From JBDHXE01 sp035445085 (GTDB lineage: Bacteria; Bacteroidota; Ignavibacteria; Kapaibacteriales; UBA2268), in NCBI GenBank assembly GCA_035445085.1, contig DAOMQA010000002.1, positions 1 through 64,000 of the forward strand: a stretch of 64,000 bases of DNA. The letters run 5' to 3'. Numbering within the stretch: position 1 is the first letter of the stretch; every line of letters starts with the position of its first letter. Positions 35,090 through 45,600 of this stretch are shown here, one piece after another. A program made the translations under genes and the position numbers. The notes under the pieces were generated by a model. It searched no databases, was not told where the DNA came from, and saw only the letters and a list, made by a program, of their open reading frames with translations.

Positions 35090-36484
35090 TTAGTCAATTT
35101 TCATATATTTTATTGTTTTATAGCTATTATTACTTTGAATTTGTAGAAAATATAAACCATAGCTCCAATTTGAAGTATTTATATTTTGTTGATTCTTAAA
35201 TGTATATATACAATTCCCAATCACATCATAAACATACACATTATTAAACGGACTATTAAAGTTAATTTTATCTGAATTAAAATCAACTTCTTCTGGTGTT
35301 AAGTCATTAACGCTATTGATAGATTGCAACTCTACGATATTGCCTAATTTATCAATGCCTTTCAAATCTATAAAATAATCTCTAATATTTGCGGCAAAGT
35401 CATCAGCAACAACAATATTACCAATTATTCCATTATTTAGTGATAATTCTCGTGTATACGAACCTAAAGCAAAGCTTAGTTGCCCATTTTGCTTAATAGA
35501 ATAATTAAAAGGATGGCTCGTAAATATATTGCCGGGTTCTATACCAATTACCTTATCGCGGAAATTCGATATATCAATTATACCCGTAATTGCATATAAA
35601 TTAATATTTTGATTTAAGTTAATCGGTATTCGTTTTACATTGCTCAAATCATAATAAATAGCTGCTGGTAATTTTGACTGAATTTCATCGCTATTTTTCT
35701 TAGCTTTATATGTATTGGTATCTTTATTTAAATTATATGTTACTATCAACATATCCGAAATAGTAACATCGCCATTGCCATCGGTATCGGCATAAGTTAC
35801 AGCAGCACTATCCCAAGTTAGAACTCTGTGCGGACCCCAGATAGCAGAACCAGATTTGCGTTTAAAGCTTTTCATATTTTTTGTTAAAGAACCAAAACCA
35901 ATATACTGCGTAATAGGGGCAAAGTCCAAATGGTCTACAAGTCCATTATTATCTGTATCTCCAGGCCAAACACTCACATAGCCATGTATATTTAGATAGC
36001 TTGTATCGGCATTTAGAAACACTGACGAACGACCATTAGAATCAATAACAGTGGCTACTGGCTTTACAAAATTAAACACATTTACTAAATTGTTGGGAGC
36101 ATTCTGTAAGGTAACAAATTCTAACGAAATAACCTTAGGCGTTAGATTTGAGTCTGATTGTACATTTTCGCCACTACTTACTGCCACAACTAATTTACCC
36201 GTACCCATAGTATCTTCAAAAGCTACTACTTGGGGTGTAGAATAGTCGCCAATTCGCCATTGAGAAAATTTAATATATTTAGCCAAACTATAATCTAATT
36301 CAAAAGCAACCCCGTTTGTTTTAGCTAAATCCGAAATGTAAACATCAATTGTAAAAGGGTAACTTGCAGTAACAAAATTAAATCTTGCTGAGTCTACATC
36401 GCTCCTCTTAATAAATATACTCTGAGAAATTAGCTGACTACCTCCCAGAAAAAATACAATTAATATTAATACTACTTTTTGCAT
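35090..36484 (-). CDS. Secreted protein with cohesin-like domain, two dockerin-type repeats and T9SS tail
   Basis: This 464-residue protein has a signal peptide (MQKVVLILIVFFLGGSQLIS). Residues 40-165 have a cohesin-like beta pattern (PFTIDVYISDLAKTNGVAFELDY, GKLVVAVSSGENVQSDS, VISLEFVTL). Two calcium-binding dockerin-type loops follow: GDTDNNGLVDHLDF (175) and ADTDGNGDVTISDM (232), about 57 residues apart, more than in typical paired dockerins. A second beta domain (280-385, for example GIEPGNIFTSHPFNYSIKQ) may be another cohesin-like fold. The end (VYDVIGNCIYTFKNQ, YGLYFLQIQSNNSYKTIKYMKI) is a type IX sorting domain. The cohesin call is by pattern and is the weakest part; the dockerin loops and T9SS tail are clear. 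Confidence 0.75.
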   Translation of the reverse strand: MQKVVLILIVFFLGGSQLISQSIFIKRSDVDSARFNFVTASYPFTIDVYISDLAKTNGVAFELDYSLAKYIKFSQWRIGDYSTPQVVAFEDTMGTGKLVVAVSSGENVQSDSNLTPKVISLEFVTLQNAPNNLVNVFNFVKPVATVIDSNGRSSVFLNADTSYLNIHGYVSVWPGDTDNNGLVDHLDFAPITQYIGFGSLTKNMKSFKRKSGSAIWGPHRVLTWDSAAVTYADTDGNGDVTISDMLIVTYNLNKDTNTYKAKKNSDEIQSKLPAAIYYDLSNVKRIPINLNQNINLYAITGIIDISNFRDKVIGIEPGNIFTSHPFNYSIKQNGQLSFALGSYTRELSLNNGIIGNIVVADDFAANIRDYFIDLKGIDKLGNIVELQSINSVNDLTPEEVDFNSDKINFNSPFNNVYVYDVIGNCIYTFKNQQNINTSNWSYGLYFLQIQSNNSYKTIKYMKID

Positions 36485-36574
36485 ACATTCCTATAATTCT
36501 TATATCATTAAGCAAGTAGTATGCCATAATTTACTTTTGTACTTTATTGCTTGAATTTAGATGTGAAATAGGCA

Positions 36575-37408
36575 TCATCGAACGGCCTCCCATTCTTTTG
36601 ATAAGGACTTGTTGAATAACATTACAAAAATTGCGTTCGCCATCCAATAAGCTATTGTCTTGATATAACCATACTTCCTAAATCTACGTGGCGACTCATA
36701 AACGTGTACTTTCTTATCCACTTTAATTTTAGCTATTTTGGCTACACGCCTAAATAAGTCAAAATCTTCACCGGCTACAATAGCAGTATTAAACCCGCCA
36801 ACTTTTTCAAATATCTCTTTTCTTACTATTTGGCACTCTCCACGCCCCATGCCAATATTAATAAAATTTAAAAATCTAACATAATTATTAAACATTAAAT
36901 TAAATATTTTATCTTGTAGCTTCTCTTCTTGAGGAAATGAGCTTACAAAGCAAGCAAGTGCATCATATTTACTAAAAGACTTATACTTCTCTGAAAATTT
37001 TATAATATTGTCTATAAACTCTATAATACTTACTGGCGTTGTGTCGCCATTTAAGAATACAAGTACATCTGATTTTGCTAAATAAGCACCATTGTTCCGC
37101 CCCTCTGAAATTGTCTGCCTATTGTTTTTATTATGTACGACCACAGTATCGGCATATATTTTTGCAATTTCAACGCTTTTGTCTGTAGAACCGCCATCAC
37201 TAACAATAAGTTCAATATTATATTCTTCCCTTAGCCCTAATGAAAATTTACTTAAGTGCTTTGCCAATATCTTATCTTCTTGAAGAACTGGCACCACGAG
37301 GGTAAATATAGGCTTGCTATTTTCAAACCTATTTGTAAGTTTAAAAATATTGACATCATTATCTATGCCGATAGGATGATTTTTAATATATGATGAAGAA
37401 ACTTGCAT
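36575..37408 (-). CDS. Family 2 glycosyltransferase
   Basis: This 277-residue GT-A protein includes FTLVVPVLQEDKILAKHL near residue 35, IELIVSDGGSTDKSVEIA for the nucleotide site, and EGRNNGAYLAKSDVLVFLNGDT with the metal-binding Asp. FEKVGGFNTAIVAGEDFDLFRRV is the usual acceptor-side motif with the catalytic Asp. A single hydrophobic patch near the C-terminus (YWMANAIFVMLF) may attach it to the membrane. It is separated from the 464-residue gene by 90 bases and diverges from znuA. The donor and acceptor are unknown; surface polysaccharide or protein glycan synthesis is likely. Confidence 0.85.
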   Translation of the reverse strand: MQVSSSYIKNHPIGIDNDVNIFKLTNRFENSKPIFTLVVPVLQEDKILAKHLSKFSLGLREEYNIELIVSDGGSTDKSVEIAKIYADTVVVHNKNNRQTISEGRNNGAYLAKSDVLVFLNGDTTPVSIIEFIDNIIKFSEKYKSFSKYDALACFVSSFPQEEKLQDKIFNLMFNNYVRFLNFINIGMGRGECQIVRKEIFEKVGGFNTAIVAGEDFDLFRRVAKIAKIKVDKKVHVYESPRRFRKYGYIKTIAYWMANAIFVMLFNKSLSKEWEAVR

Positions 37409-37547
37409 CTTAAAACATATGAAAAACTTAATATTACATTTATATAATGATTAATGAAGTTTTTATATTAATTTCATTATTTTAAACTTTCATTAATTTT
37501 AAATCTTATTCGTTACATACCTTTTTATTACAATATTTTAAAAGATT

Positions 37548-38462
37548 ATGCACCGTTCTGCACTACGATTTCCAATAAGTATATTATTAGCTTTGTTGTT
37601 GTTTAATTGTTCTGCTGAAAGCACCCGCCCAACAATAGTAGTTACGTCTTTTCCAGCTGCATCAATAATTAGAGAGTTAGTAGGTAATTCTATAGATGTT
37701 GATATTTTAGTACCAAGTGGCGCATCGCCACATACTTATTCCCCTAAGCCAAGTGATGTAAAAAAAAGTTCATACTCCTTAGCGTTTTTTAGTATAGCTG
37801 ATAATTTAGATGGTTGGTCAAAAAATATTAAAACTAAAAAGCATCTGCAGTTAATAAATTTTCTGCCAGATAGCCTAAAATTATATTTTAGTGAAGCACA
37901 CAACCATAGCCACGAAGGGCATAATCATGATGATGGACATACGCACAACAATTCATTAGACCCTCATTTTTGGTTTGATCCAATAGCTGTAAAGGCAATT
38001 TTAAATCCATTGTCAGATACTTTATCTAAACTCCTACCGTCACATTCAGCATCTATCAAGAAAAATGCTGAACTGTTTGCAAAGCGATTAGATTTAATTC
38101 ATAAAGAGGTATCATCACTAACCAGAAACTTAGTAGCAAAACCCTTATTTTTACAACACCCTTCAATATTATATTTTGCTAAAAGATATAATTTAGAATA
38201 TATGGGTTCTATAGAAGAGACACCCGGGAAAGAACCAAGCCCCAAATACATTAGTGAAATGGTAAAAGAAATAAAAGAAAGTCAAGCTACAGCTATTTTT
38301 ACTGAACCTCAATTAAATAGAAAAGCCGCAGAAATAATAGCAAAAGAAGCTGGTGTTTTACTTTTTGAATTAGATCCCGTTGGGGGCACAAACGAGATTA
38401 AAAATTACTCTGATTTAATAATACATAATGCTAAGATATTAGTGAAGGCTTTAGGCAAATAA
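37548..38462 (+). CDS. znuA: Zinc-type ABC transporter substrate-binding lipoprotein
   Basis: This 304-residue cluster A-I binding protein has N-terminal RFPISILLALLLFNC, which ends in a loose lipobox (Cys21), so it is probably lipid-anchored. Metal ligands of the family appear in order: His in SGASPHTYSPKPSDV, His in DPHFWFDP, His in LFLQHPSILYFAKRY, and an acidic residue in LFELDPVGG. A His/Asp-rich loop (HNHSHEGHNHDDGHTHNN, about 118-135) is typical of zinc rather than manganese binders. It begins an operon with the ATPase (4 bases later) and permease. No exact TAnnTTTG box was found upstream, and no well-formed Zur operator. Confidence 0.9.
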   Translation: MHRSALRFPISILLALLLFNCSAESTRPTIVVTSFPAASIIRELVGNSIDVDILVPSGASPHTYSPKPSDVKKSSYSLAFFSIADNLDGWSKNIKTKKHLQLINFLPDSLKLYFSEAHNHSHEGHNHDDGHTHNNSLDPHFWFDPIAVKAILNPLSDTLSKLLPSHSASIKKNAELFAKRLDLIHKEVSSLTRNLVAKPLFLQHPSILYFAKRYNLEYMGSIEETPGKEPSPKYISEMVKEIKESQATAIFTEPQLNRKAAEIIAKEAGVLLFELDPVGGTNEIKNYSDLIIHNAKILVKALGK

Positions 38463-38466
38463 TTAA

Positions 38467-39222
38467 ATGAATGATTTTGCACTAACAATACGAAATTTGA
38501 GTGTTAAAAAAGGGAATTTGCAAATCCTTGATAATATAAACTGTGAAATCGAAACAGGTAGCTACGTTTCGATTGTAGGTCCAAACGGTTCAGGAAAAAC
38601 AACATTATTAAAAACCATTATAGGTTTGAATAAAGATTTTTCTGGTGATATATTGCTTTTTGGAGAAAAATTATGCTATAGAAATGCCAATAGTATTGCT
38701 TATGTACCTCAAGTTAAAACATTAGATAGAACTTTCCCCGCCTTAGCTATCGAATTAGTAATTAGTGGCTTCAAACAAAAATGGGCTTGGAAAGTTAGCG
38801 AAAACGACAAGAAAATCGCTATATCATTCTTGGAGCAGGTTGGGGCAATAGAGACTGCGTATAAAAGGTTAAGCGATTTATCTGGAGGAGAATTACAAAG
38901 AGTATATTTAGCAAGAAGCCTCTCAAAGGAACCTAAGTTGCTATTATTAGACGAGCCTGCAACAGGAATTGATTTGGTGTGCGAACAATCTATCAACTCT
39001 TTATTGTCCGATTTTAACCACAAATTAAAAACGACAATACTGATGGTTACTCATGATTGGTCATCTGCATATCATCATACAAACAAATCATTGCTACTAA
39101 ATAAGAATTTAGTTTTTTATGGCGACTCTAAAGAAGCCTTTACTGAAAACAATCTACAAAATACTTTCTCTCATCCGGGTCATAAACATGGTGTAAGTTT
39201 TGGACTTAAGGAATTAATATGA
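38467..39222 (+). CDS. znuC: Zinc/manganese ABC transporter ATPase
   Basis: This 251-residue ATP-binding subunit has Walker A in VGPNGSGKTTLLK, the Q-loop in AYVPQVK, the ABC signature in LSGGELQRVYLARSL, Walker B in LLLLDEPATGID, and the switch His in MVTHDW. Residues near the C-terminus are His-rich (SHPGHKHG), in keeping with a zinc transporter. It couples by an ATGA overlap to the permease gene and follows znuA by 4 bases. Confidence 0.93.
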   Translation: MNDFALTIRNLSVKKGNLQILDNINCEIETGSYVSIVGPNGSGKTTLLKTIIGLNKDFSGDILLFGEKLCYRNANSIAYVPQVKTLDRTFPALAIELVISGFKQKWAWKVSENDKKIAISFLEQVGAIETAYKRLSDLSGGELQRVYLARSLSKEPKLLLLDEPATGIDLVCEQSINSLLSDFNHKLKTTILMVTHDWSSAYHHTNKSLLLNKNLVFYGDSKEAFTENNLQNTFSHPGHKHGVSFGLKELI

Positions 39223-40019
39223 TAGAAATGTTTGCTCAAGAATTCTTTATTAAGGCTTTAATCGTCGGCATACTAATTGGCTTTTCTTCTAGTTATTTTT
39301 CTGCCTTTGTTGTTCAACGGAAGCTTAGTTTTATAGGCAGTGGTTTGTCTCATGCGGCATTTGGCGGAGTAGCTTTAGGCTTACTTTTAAACATAGAGCC
39401 TTTATATATTGCAATGCCCTTTACGTTAATCGTCTCTATCTTAATCTTTTATTTAGACAACAAAACAAAGCTTTCTACCGATACAATTATTGGCGTTGTA
39501 TTTTCTTTTGCAGTAGCAATGGGCATAATTTTTCTTGCTCTTAAGGAAAGCTATTCTCAAGATGCTTATGCATATTTATTTGGGTCAATCCTAACAGTAA
39601 ATACAATGGATATAATTATCTCTGGAGTGTTATTTATTTTGACCTTGCTAAGTTTCTTCCTTTTTTGGGAAAGGTGGGCTTATTCTACATTTGATAGTGA
39701 ATTAGCGCGTGCAGAACTATTACCAGTAGACAAGGATAATTATATATTTGCAGGAATACTTGGCTTAATTATAGCTTTAGCTATCAAAATTGTAGGTATT
39801 ATTCTAATCTCTGCCTTTTTAGTAATACCCGGAGCTACGGCTAAACTCATTTCTAAAACATTTTTTAAATTAACAATCAATTCAATTATAATAGGTATTT
39901 CTACTATTGTCGCTGGGCTTGTTCTATCTTATGAAATGGACTTGCCAAGTGGGGCATTGATAATTATTATCCAATCTTTTCTATTTTTATTCGTTACAAT
40001 CTTATCTAAATTCAAATAA
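39219..40019 (+). CDS. znuB: Zinc/manganese ABC transporter permease
   Basis: This 266-residue membrane protein of the ABC-3 permease family has about eight helices. Family features include LSFIGSGLSHAAFGGVALG near residue 35 and the later AIKIVGIILISAFLVIPGATAKLIS, the cytoplasmic coupling region. It completes the three-gene importer. Its ATG at 39219 overlaps the ATPase stop by four bases. No hairpin follows before the next promoter box at 40040. Confidence 0.92.
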   Translation: MIEMFAQEFFIKALIVGILIGFSSSYFSAFVVQRKLSFIGSGLSHAAFGGVALGLLLNIEPLYIAMPFTLIVSILIFYLDNKTKLSTDTIIGVVFSFAVAMGIIFLALKESYSQDAYAYLFGSILTVNTMDIIISGVLFILTLLSFFLFWERWAYSTFDSELARAELLPVDKDNYIFAGILGLIIALAIKIVGIILISAFLVIPGATAKLISKTFFKLTINSIIIGISTIVAGLVLSYEMDLPSGALIIIIQSFLFLFVTILSKFK

Positions 40020-40039
40020 TTAATAAATTATGTTAAAGT

Positions 40040-40047
40040 AAATTTGC
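40040..40047 (+). promoter_or_regulatory. Candidate -7 promoter box for the LysM transglycosylase
   Basis: TAAATTTG fits TAnnTTTG and lies 56 bases before the ATG at 40103, in the gap after znuB. Confidence 0.45.
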
Positions 40048-40102
40048 ATAATATAATTCTAACTATTATATTGTTACTTTATAACCAATACAAGAGGGAA
40101 AA

Positions 40103-42526
40103 ATGCAAAATTTATCGGTCTGGGAAAGCACAATCTTAAGCTTGATTATTCCTCTAATGTTCATTCTATTGCCACAAACTGTTAGGGCTCAGTCAAAGAG
40201 TTATCCAGAAATAGCGCCAAAAGAACGGATAAATACAGAAAGACAACAAAAGCGAAAAGAAACAACTTTCTTCCCTGACGAATACTCTGGCTTAGACGAA
40301 AAAGGAAACTCCCAAGAAGCCCAGCTCCAAAGCAAAGAATTGAATGATGCTATAGAGCAAGCACGTCAAAAATACTTCCAAGCCTTAATCCTTGTGCAGA
40401 AAAGAGATAAAAAGCGCGCTATAAAGTATTTTGAAGAAGCTTTAAACAAACTAAACAAACTATTAAGTTTCCCAAATATAGAGAATAACGCCGATTTTGC
40501 CGAATTAGCACAATCTATTTTGAACGACTATAAAGAAGTGGCGGCTAATTCAACTACCCTGCTCGACGAAAATTCTCCCGTATTTGCTATCAATGAATTA
40601 TTAAACAAAGAAATTGAAAAATTTGATGAAATTGACCAAATTTCTTTAGATAGCATATATGCTCAATATGAAAGACAAAATCCTCATAAGATTGTAAAGA
40701 CCCAAAATTACGGGCAATTACCTAAACCGCCTGACTCATTGCAAATAGCTATGACCGATAACCCTATTGTTGAAAAGAGCCTTGAGTTCTTAACACGAAC
40801 TACAGGAAAAAGATTCTATACGCGTTGGTTAGAGCGTTCAACACGCTGGTTTCCTATGATGCTAAGGATAGCAGAAGAGGAAAATATGCCTAAAGAAATT
40901 TTATACCTTTCGATGATTGAAAGCGGCATGAATCCAAATGCTGTTTCTTCGGCAAAAGCTGTAGGCTTATGGCAATTTATGAGAGCAACAGGCTTAGACT
41001 ACGAACTCAATGGCAGAGGCTCAATTTTTGTTGATGAAAGAAGAGACCCAGAAAAAGCAACAAGAGCAGCTATGAGGCATCTAAGAGATTTGTACCAAGA
41101 GTTTGGCGATTGGCACTTAGCTTTAGCAGCTTATAATTGCGGTGCAGGCTGTGTTTCCAGGGCAATTAAGAAGACGGAAGCTGACACAATAAATTATTGG
41201 ACAGTTCGAGAAAGATTGCCAAAAGAGACACGTGGTTATGTACCTAAATTTATTTCTGCCGCCAAAATAGCCATGGACCCAGAATCTTATGGCTTCAAAA
41301 TCGACTCTTTAAATTTTCATGATGAATACCAATATGATGTGTATGCTTTAAACGAACCCGTAAATTTAGATGCAATAGCTAAATCGGCAGGAGTTAGTAT
41401 TGAAATCATTAAAGAATTAAATCCAGAATTATTATTTAATTGTACGCCACCAGATATGTTGCCATATAGTATCAAAATTCCTAAAGGTTCATTAAATACT
41501 TTCGCTATTAATTTTGGTAATTTAAGTAATGATGATAAAAGTGCATTCTTAACGCATATTGTGAATAGCAAAGAAACTATACGCAGTATTGCAAATAGAT
41601 ACGATATTGAAGCGGAAGATTTGGTAGCAATGAATGATTTGGAAAGTACTAGAACACGAATCAGAAAAGGGCAAGAATTACGAATTCCAGTAACTGCAAT
41701 AATAAAATCTGAAGAAATTGCTCGAAATTCTTCTAAGGCAGAGCCTAAGAATATTGCCCAAGCTACAGAAACATATTCTAAACATAAAATTAAATCCGGT
41801 GAGACACTCTTTAGTATTGCTAAAGATTATGGAATGGAAGTAGCAAGGCTACGTAAAATAAATGGAATAGATAGAGGCGACAAGCTAATAATCGGCACTA
41901 ATTTAAATGTAGAAGGTGAGCAAATTGCTTCTAATAAATCAACAAAGCCTGAAGCTATTAAACGTAAAGAAACTCAAAAGCAAAAGGAAAACTCTGAAAG
42001 TATTATTTTACATAAAGTAAGAAGAGGGGAAACCTTAAGCGAAATAGCTGATAAGTTTGGTGTAAGTAACAATGAAATTAAAGATTGGAATAACTTAAGA
42101 AGAGATAGGATTAAAGTTGGGCAAGTTTTAACTATAAAAGCCGATGAAGAGCCTCAAATTACAAAAAACAAATCAGAATCAAGCAAAGATAAAAAGAATC
42201 AAATACATAAGGTAGTTTCTGGTGAATCTCTTGCTACTATCTCTAAAAAATATGGAGTTAGCGAAAGCGATTTAAAGAAATGGAATGATGATGTAATCAA
42301 TGGTAATACTATATTTATCGGAACACGATTAAAGCTATATGATAGCAAAACAAAAACATCTGAATCTCTTGCTAAAGATAAACCTAAATATTATAAAGTA
42401 AAAAGAGGTGATACTCTTTCAGAAATAGCTAAAAAATTTGGTGTTACAACTAAATCAATAAGAAAGCATAATAACAATATTTCAGAAAGAAACTTGCAAG
42501 CAGGTGTAAATATTAGAGTTAAATAA
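40103..42526 (+). CDS. mltD: MltD-like lytic transglycosylase with five LysM domains
   Basis: This 807-residue exported murein hydrolase has N-terminal hydrophobic STILSLIIPLMFILLPQTVRA, which reads as a signal. Residues 40-200 are a charged helical region (VQKRDKKRAIKYFEEALNKL). The SLT domain lies at about 250-370, with catalytic Glu in LSMIESGMNPNAVS, then KAVGLWQFM and LALAAYNCGAG. Five LysM units follow: HIVNSKETIRSIANRYD, HKIKSGETLFSIAKDYG, HKVRRGETLSEIADKFG, HKVVSGESLATISKKYG and YKVKRGDTLSEIAKKFG. It cleaves peptidoglycan with anhydro-muropeptide formation. Five repeats are more than the two or three common in MltD. A GAGGGA site precedes the start, and a perfect hairpin follows. Confidence 0.92.
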   Translation: MQNLSVWESTILSLIIPLMFILLPQTVRAQSKSYPEIAPKERINTERQQKRKETTFFPDEYSGLDEKGNSQEAQLQSKELNDAIEQARQKYFQALILVQKRDKKRAIKYFEEALNKLNKLLSFPNIENNADFAELAQSILNDYKEVAANSTTLLDENSPVFAINELLNKEIEKFDEIDQISLDSIYAQYERQNPHKIVKTQNYGQLPKPPDSLQIAMTDNPIVEKSLEFLTRTTGKRFYTRWLERSTRWFPMMLRIAEEENMPKEILYLSMIESGMNPNAVSSAKAVGLWQFMRATGLDYELNGRGSIFVDERRDPEKATRAAMRHLRDLYQEFGDWHLALAAYNCGAGCVSRAIKKTEADTINYWTVRERLPKETRGYVPKFISAAKIAMDPESYGFKIDSLNFHDEYQYDVYALNEPVNLDAIAKSAGVSIEIIKELNPELLFNCTPPDMLPYSIKIPKGSLNTFAINFGNLSNDDKSAFLTHIVNSKETIRSIANRYDIEAEDLVAMNDLESTRTRIRKGQELRIPVTAIIKSEEIARNSSKAEPKNIAQATETYSKHKIKSGETLFSIAKDYGMEVARLRKINGIDRGDKLIIGTNLNVEGEQIASNKSTKPEAIKRKETQKQKENSESIILHKVRRGETLSEIADKFGVSNNEIKDWNNLRRDRIKVGQVLTIKADEEPQITKNKSESSKDKKNQIHKVVSGESLATISKKYGVSESDLKKWNDDVINGNTIFIGTRLKLYDSKTKTSESLAKDKPKYYKVKRGDTLSEIAKKFGVTTKSIRKHNNNISERNLQAGVNIRVK

Positions 42527-42550
42527 TCATTGAATCAACGTATAATATGT

Positions 42551-42588
42551 ACAAAGAGCTTATTTAAAATTTTAAACAAGCTCTTTGT
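42551..42588. terminator. Strong terminator between mltD and nrdJ
   Basis: ACAAAGAGCTT and AAGCTCTTTGT form a perfect 11-base-pair stem, extended inside by AT pairs, followed by CTTTATT. It lies between convergent genes and could stop both transcripts. Confidence 0.75.
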
Positions 42589-42629
42589 CTTTATTAATAA
42601 AGTGTTATCATCGTATAGCATTTTTACAA

Positions 42630-45600
42630 TTAGGAACAACCACTTGTAGTGCCACAATCATCACATACAGTGCAACTACCATTTCTCTTTACTCGCATAG
42701 AACCACAATTTGAGCATGGCTCTCCTGTGTAACCAAAAGATTTAGCTTCTTTTCTTGAAGTAATAACAATTACATTTTGTTTGCTACTTGTTATTATTTC
42801 GCTCTCTTCAAATATAGTTAGTTCTGATAACTCAGGTTTGTTGTCTACTACATCATTTTTAACTTCGGTGCTTATTTTTTCGCTATGCACTTGGGGCAAC
42901 AAAATATCTAAGGCAGGTGAATGAACATTATTATTACCATTAATTTCATCAACAGCTTTAATATGAACAAAATCCGTTCTACCTAAGTAATCATATCCAA
43001 GTGAGCGGAATACATAATCTAAGATAGAAGTAGCATTTTTGATAGCATCGTGTCCATCTACCATACCAGCTGGTTCAAAGCGAGTAAATGTAAAGGTATC
43101 TACTAACTCATCTAAAGGAACGCCATATTGAAGAGCTTTCGATGCTAAAATTGCGAAGCTATTTAGTAAGCCTCTAAAAGATGCACCTTCTTTATACATA
43201 TCTATAAATATTTCGCCTAACGAACCATCTGCATATTCACCTGTTCTTAAAAATACTTTATGTCCGCCAACTATAGCTTCGCGAATAAAGCCATGTCGTT
43301 TTTTAGGTAATTTAGTTCTTGTAGGTTTGCTATTAATCTTCTCAACTATAATTTCTTGTACTTCTTTAGGTCCTAAAGTTTCATCTAAAGTATTTTCATC
43401 ACCTAATTGAACTACTTCGTCTATATCACTATAATTAGAGGAGTTTAGAGGCTGAGAGAGTTTAGAGCCGTCTCTATAAATAGCAATAGCTTTAAGCATC
43501 ATCTTCCACGATGTTATGTGTACATCGCCAATTTGATTAACAGTAGCTTCGTTCGGCATATTTACGGTTTTAGAAATAGCTCCAGAAATAAATGGTTGTG
43601 CAGCAGACATAATCCTTACATGAGCCATATAATCTATATACCTGCGTCCACGCTTACCGCATTTGTTGGCAGTATCAAATATAGGCAAATGCTCATCTTT
43701 AATATGTGGGGCTCCTTCAATCATCATTGTACCGCAAACGTAATCATTAGCAACATCGATTTCTTCCCCTGAAAAACCTAATTCCTTTAGTAGATTGAAA
43801 GATGAGTTGTTGTATTGCTCAGCTGTAAACCCTAATGATTCAATAAAATCTTCACCAAGCACCCATTTATTAAAAGCAAACTTAATATCAAAAACGTTAT
43901 CTAATTGTTTTTCAATTATTTCTATTTTATCATCAGTAAAACCAGCATCTTTTAGGGTTTTCTTATTAATATAAGGGCAGGCAACTAATGAACCACTGCC
44001 TTTACAGTATTTTTCAATATCTTCAATTTGCTGTTCTGTATAATTTAATTTGGTAAGTGCCTTTCTTACTGATTGATTCACTATCTTAAAGTACCCGCCA
44101 CCAGCTAATTTTTTATACTTAATCATTGCAAAATCTGGCTCAATACCAGTTGTATCGCAATCCATAACTAGACCAATAGTGCCAGTTGGCGCAATTACAG
44201 TAGTTTGAGCGTTGCGATAACCGTGTAATGTACCTAAATTTAAAGCATTGTCCCAAGCACTTTTGGCGGCAACAAGCAAGTAATCAGGCACATATTTAGG
44301 ATTAATGCCACGAGGTCTAATTGTTAAGTCTTCATATTCGGAAGGAGTAGCATTATAAGCAGCCCTACGGTGATTTCTGATTACTTTAAGCATTTCTTGT
44401 TCATTATCTTTATGACCTGGGAATGCACCTAATTCTTTAGCAAGTAAAGCTGAGGTTGCATAAGATTCGCCCGTCATAATAGCAGAAATTGCACCAGTCC
44501 ACGAAAGAGCCTCAGGCGAATCATAAGGTATACCATTAACCATTAATAGAGTACCTATATTTGCATACCCTAAGCCTAATGTTCTGAACTGGAAACTACG
44601 TTCTGCCATAGCTACTGAAGGGAATTGAGCCATTAATACAGATATTTCAAGAATTACAGTCCAAATATTTACCGCATGCTTAAATTCTTCTACTCTAAAT
44701 ATCTGATTTTCTTCATCATAAAATTTCATTAAATTTAAACTTGCCAGATTACAAGCAGTATCGTCTAAGAACATATATTCACTACAAGGGTTGCTAGCAT
44801 TTATCCTACCACTATTAGGGCAAGTATGCCATTCATTAATGGTAGTATCAAACTGAAGACCTGGGTCTGCCGACTTCCAAGAGCTCATATTGATTTTGTC
44901 CCACAAGTCTCTTGCTTTTATGACTTTAGCAGTAGTTCTATCAGTTCTCCATTTTAGCTCCCAAAGTTCATCATTTTCAACAGCATTTAGGAAATCATTT
45001 GTTAGGCGTACCGAATTATTAGAGTTTTGACCACTTACAGTAATATATGCCTCTCCCTCGTAATGTGTATCGAATGATGGAAAGTTTAGAGATGTAAAAC
45101 CTTGATTTACTAAATCAAGTAAGCGCTTAATATGATTTAGAGGTATCCCTCTATTTACAGATTTCTTTATTAACGTATTCAGCTTTTTATTTACTTTTCT
45201 ATCAGTACCATTTAGTACAGCTTCGTCTAATATAGCTTGCATAAAGGTTGCCGTAACTTTAGAGCCTGCTACTAATGCAGCTACTTTATCTTCTTCTTTA
45301 GCTTTCCATTCTATAAACTCTTCAACATCAGGATGGTCAATATCAATAATAACCATTTTTGCAGCACGTCGAGTAGTGCCTCCAGATTTAATAGCCCCAG
45401 CAGCTCTGTCAAATATCTTCAAGAAACTCATTAAGCCAGATGAATATCCCCCTCCAGAGAGTTTTTCTCCAGAACCGCGCAAATCAGAGAAATTGGTGCC
45501 AGTACCAGAGCCATATTTAAATATACGTGCTTCGCGTGTAGCCAAGTCAAAAATACCATTCTCGCCAACTAAATCATCATTTACTGATTGAATAAAGCAA

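Noticed and set aside
35068..35091. Terminator between convergent glycosyltransferase and T9SS genes
   Set aside because: AAATATTTATT/AATAAATATTT is a perfect AT-only inverted repeat, but with almost no loop it would not form a stable terminator stem.
37409..37547. A zinc-responsive operator before znuA
   Set aside because: An imperfect AATGAA/TTCATT pair is visible, but the arms are only 6 bases and the DNA is so AT-rich that this is expected by chance.
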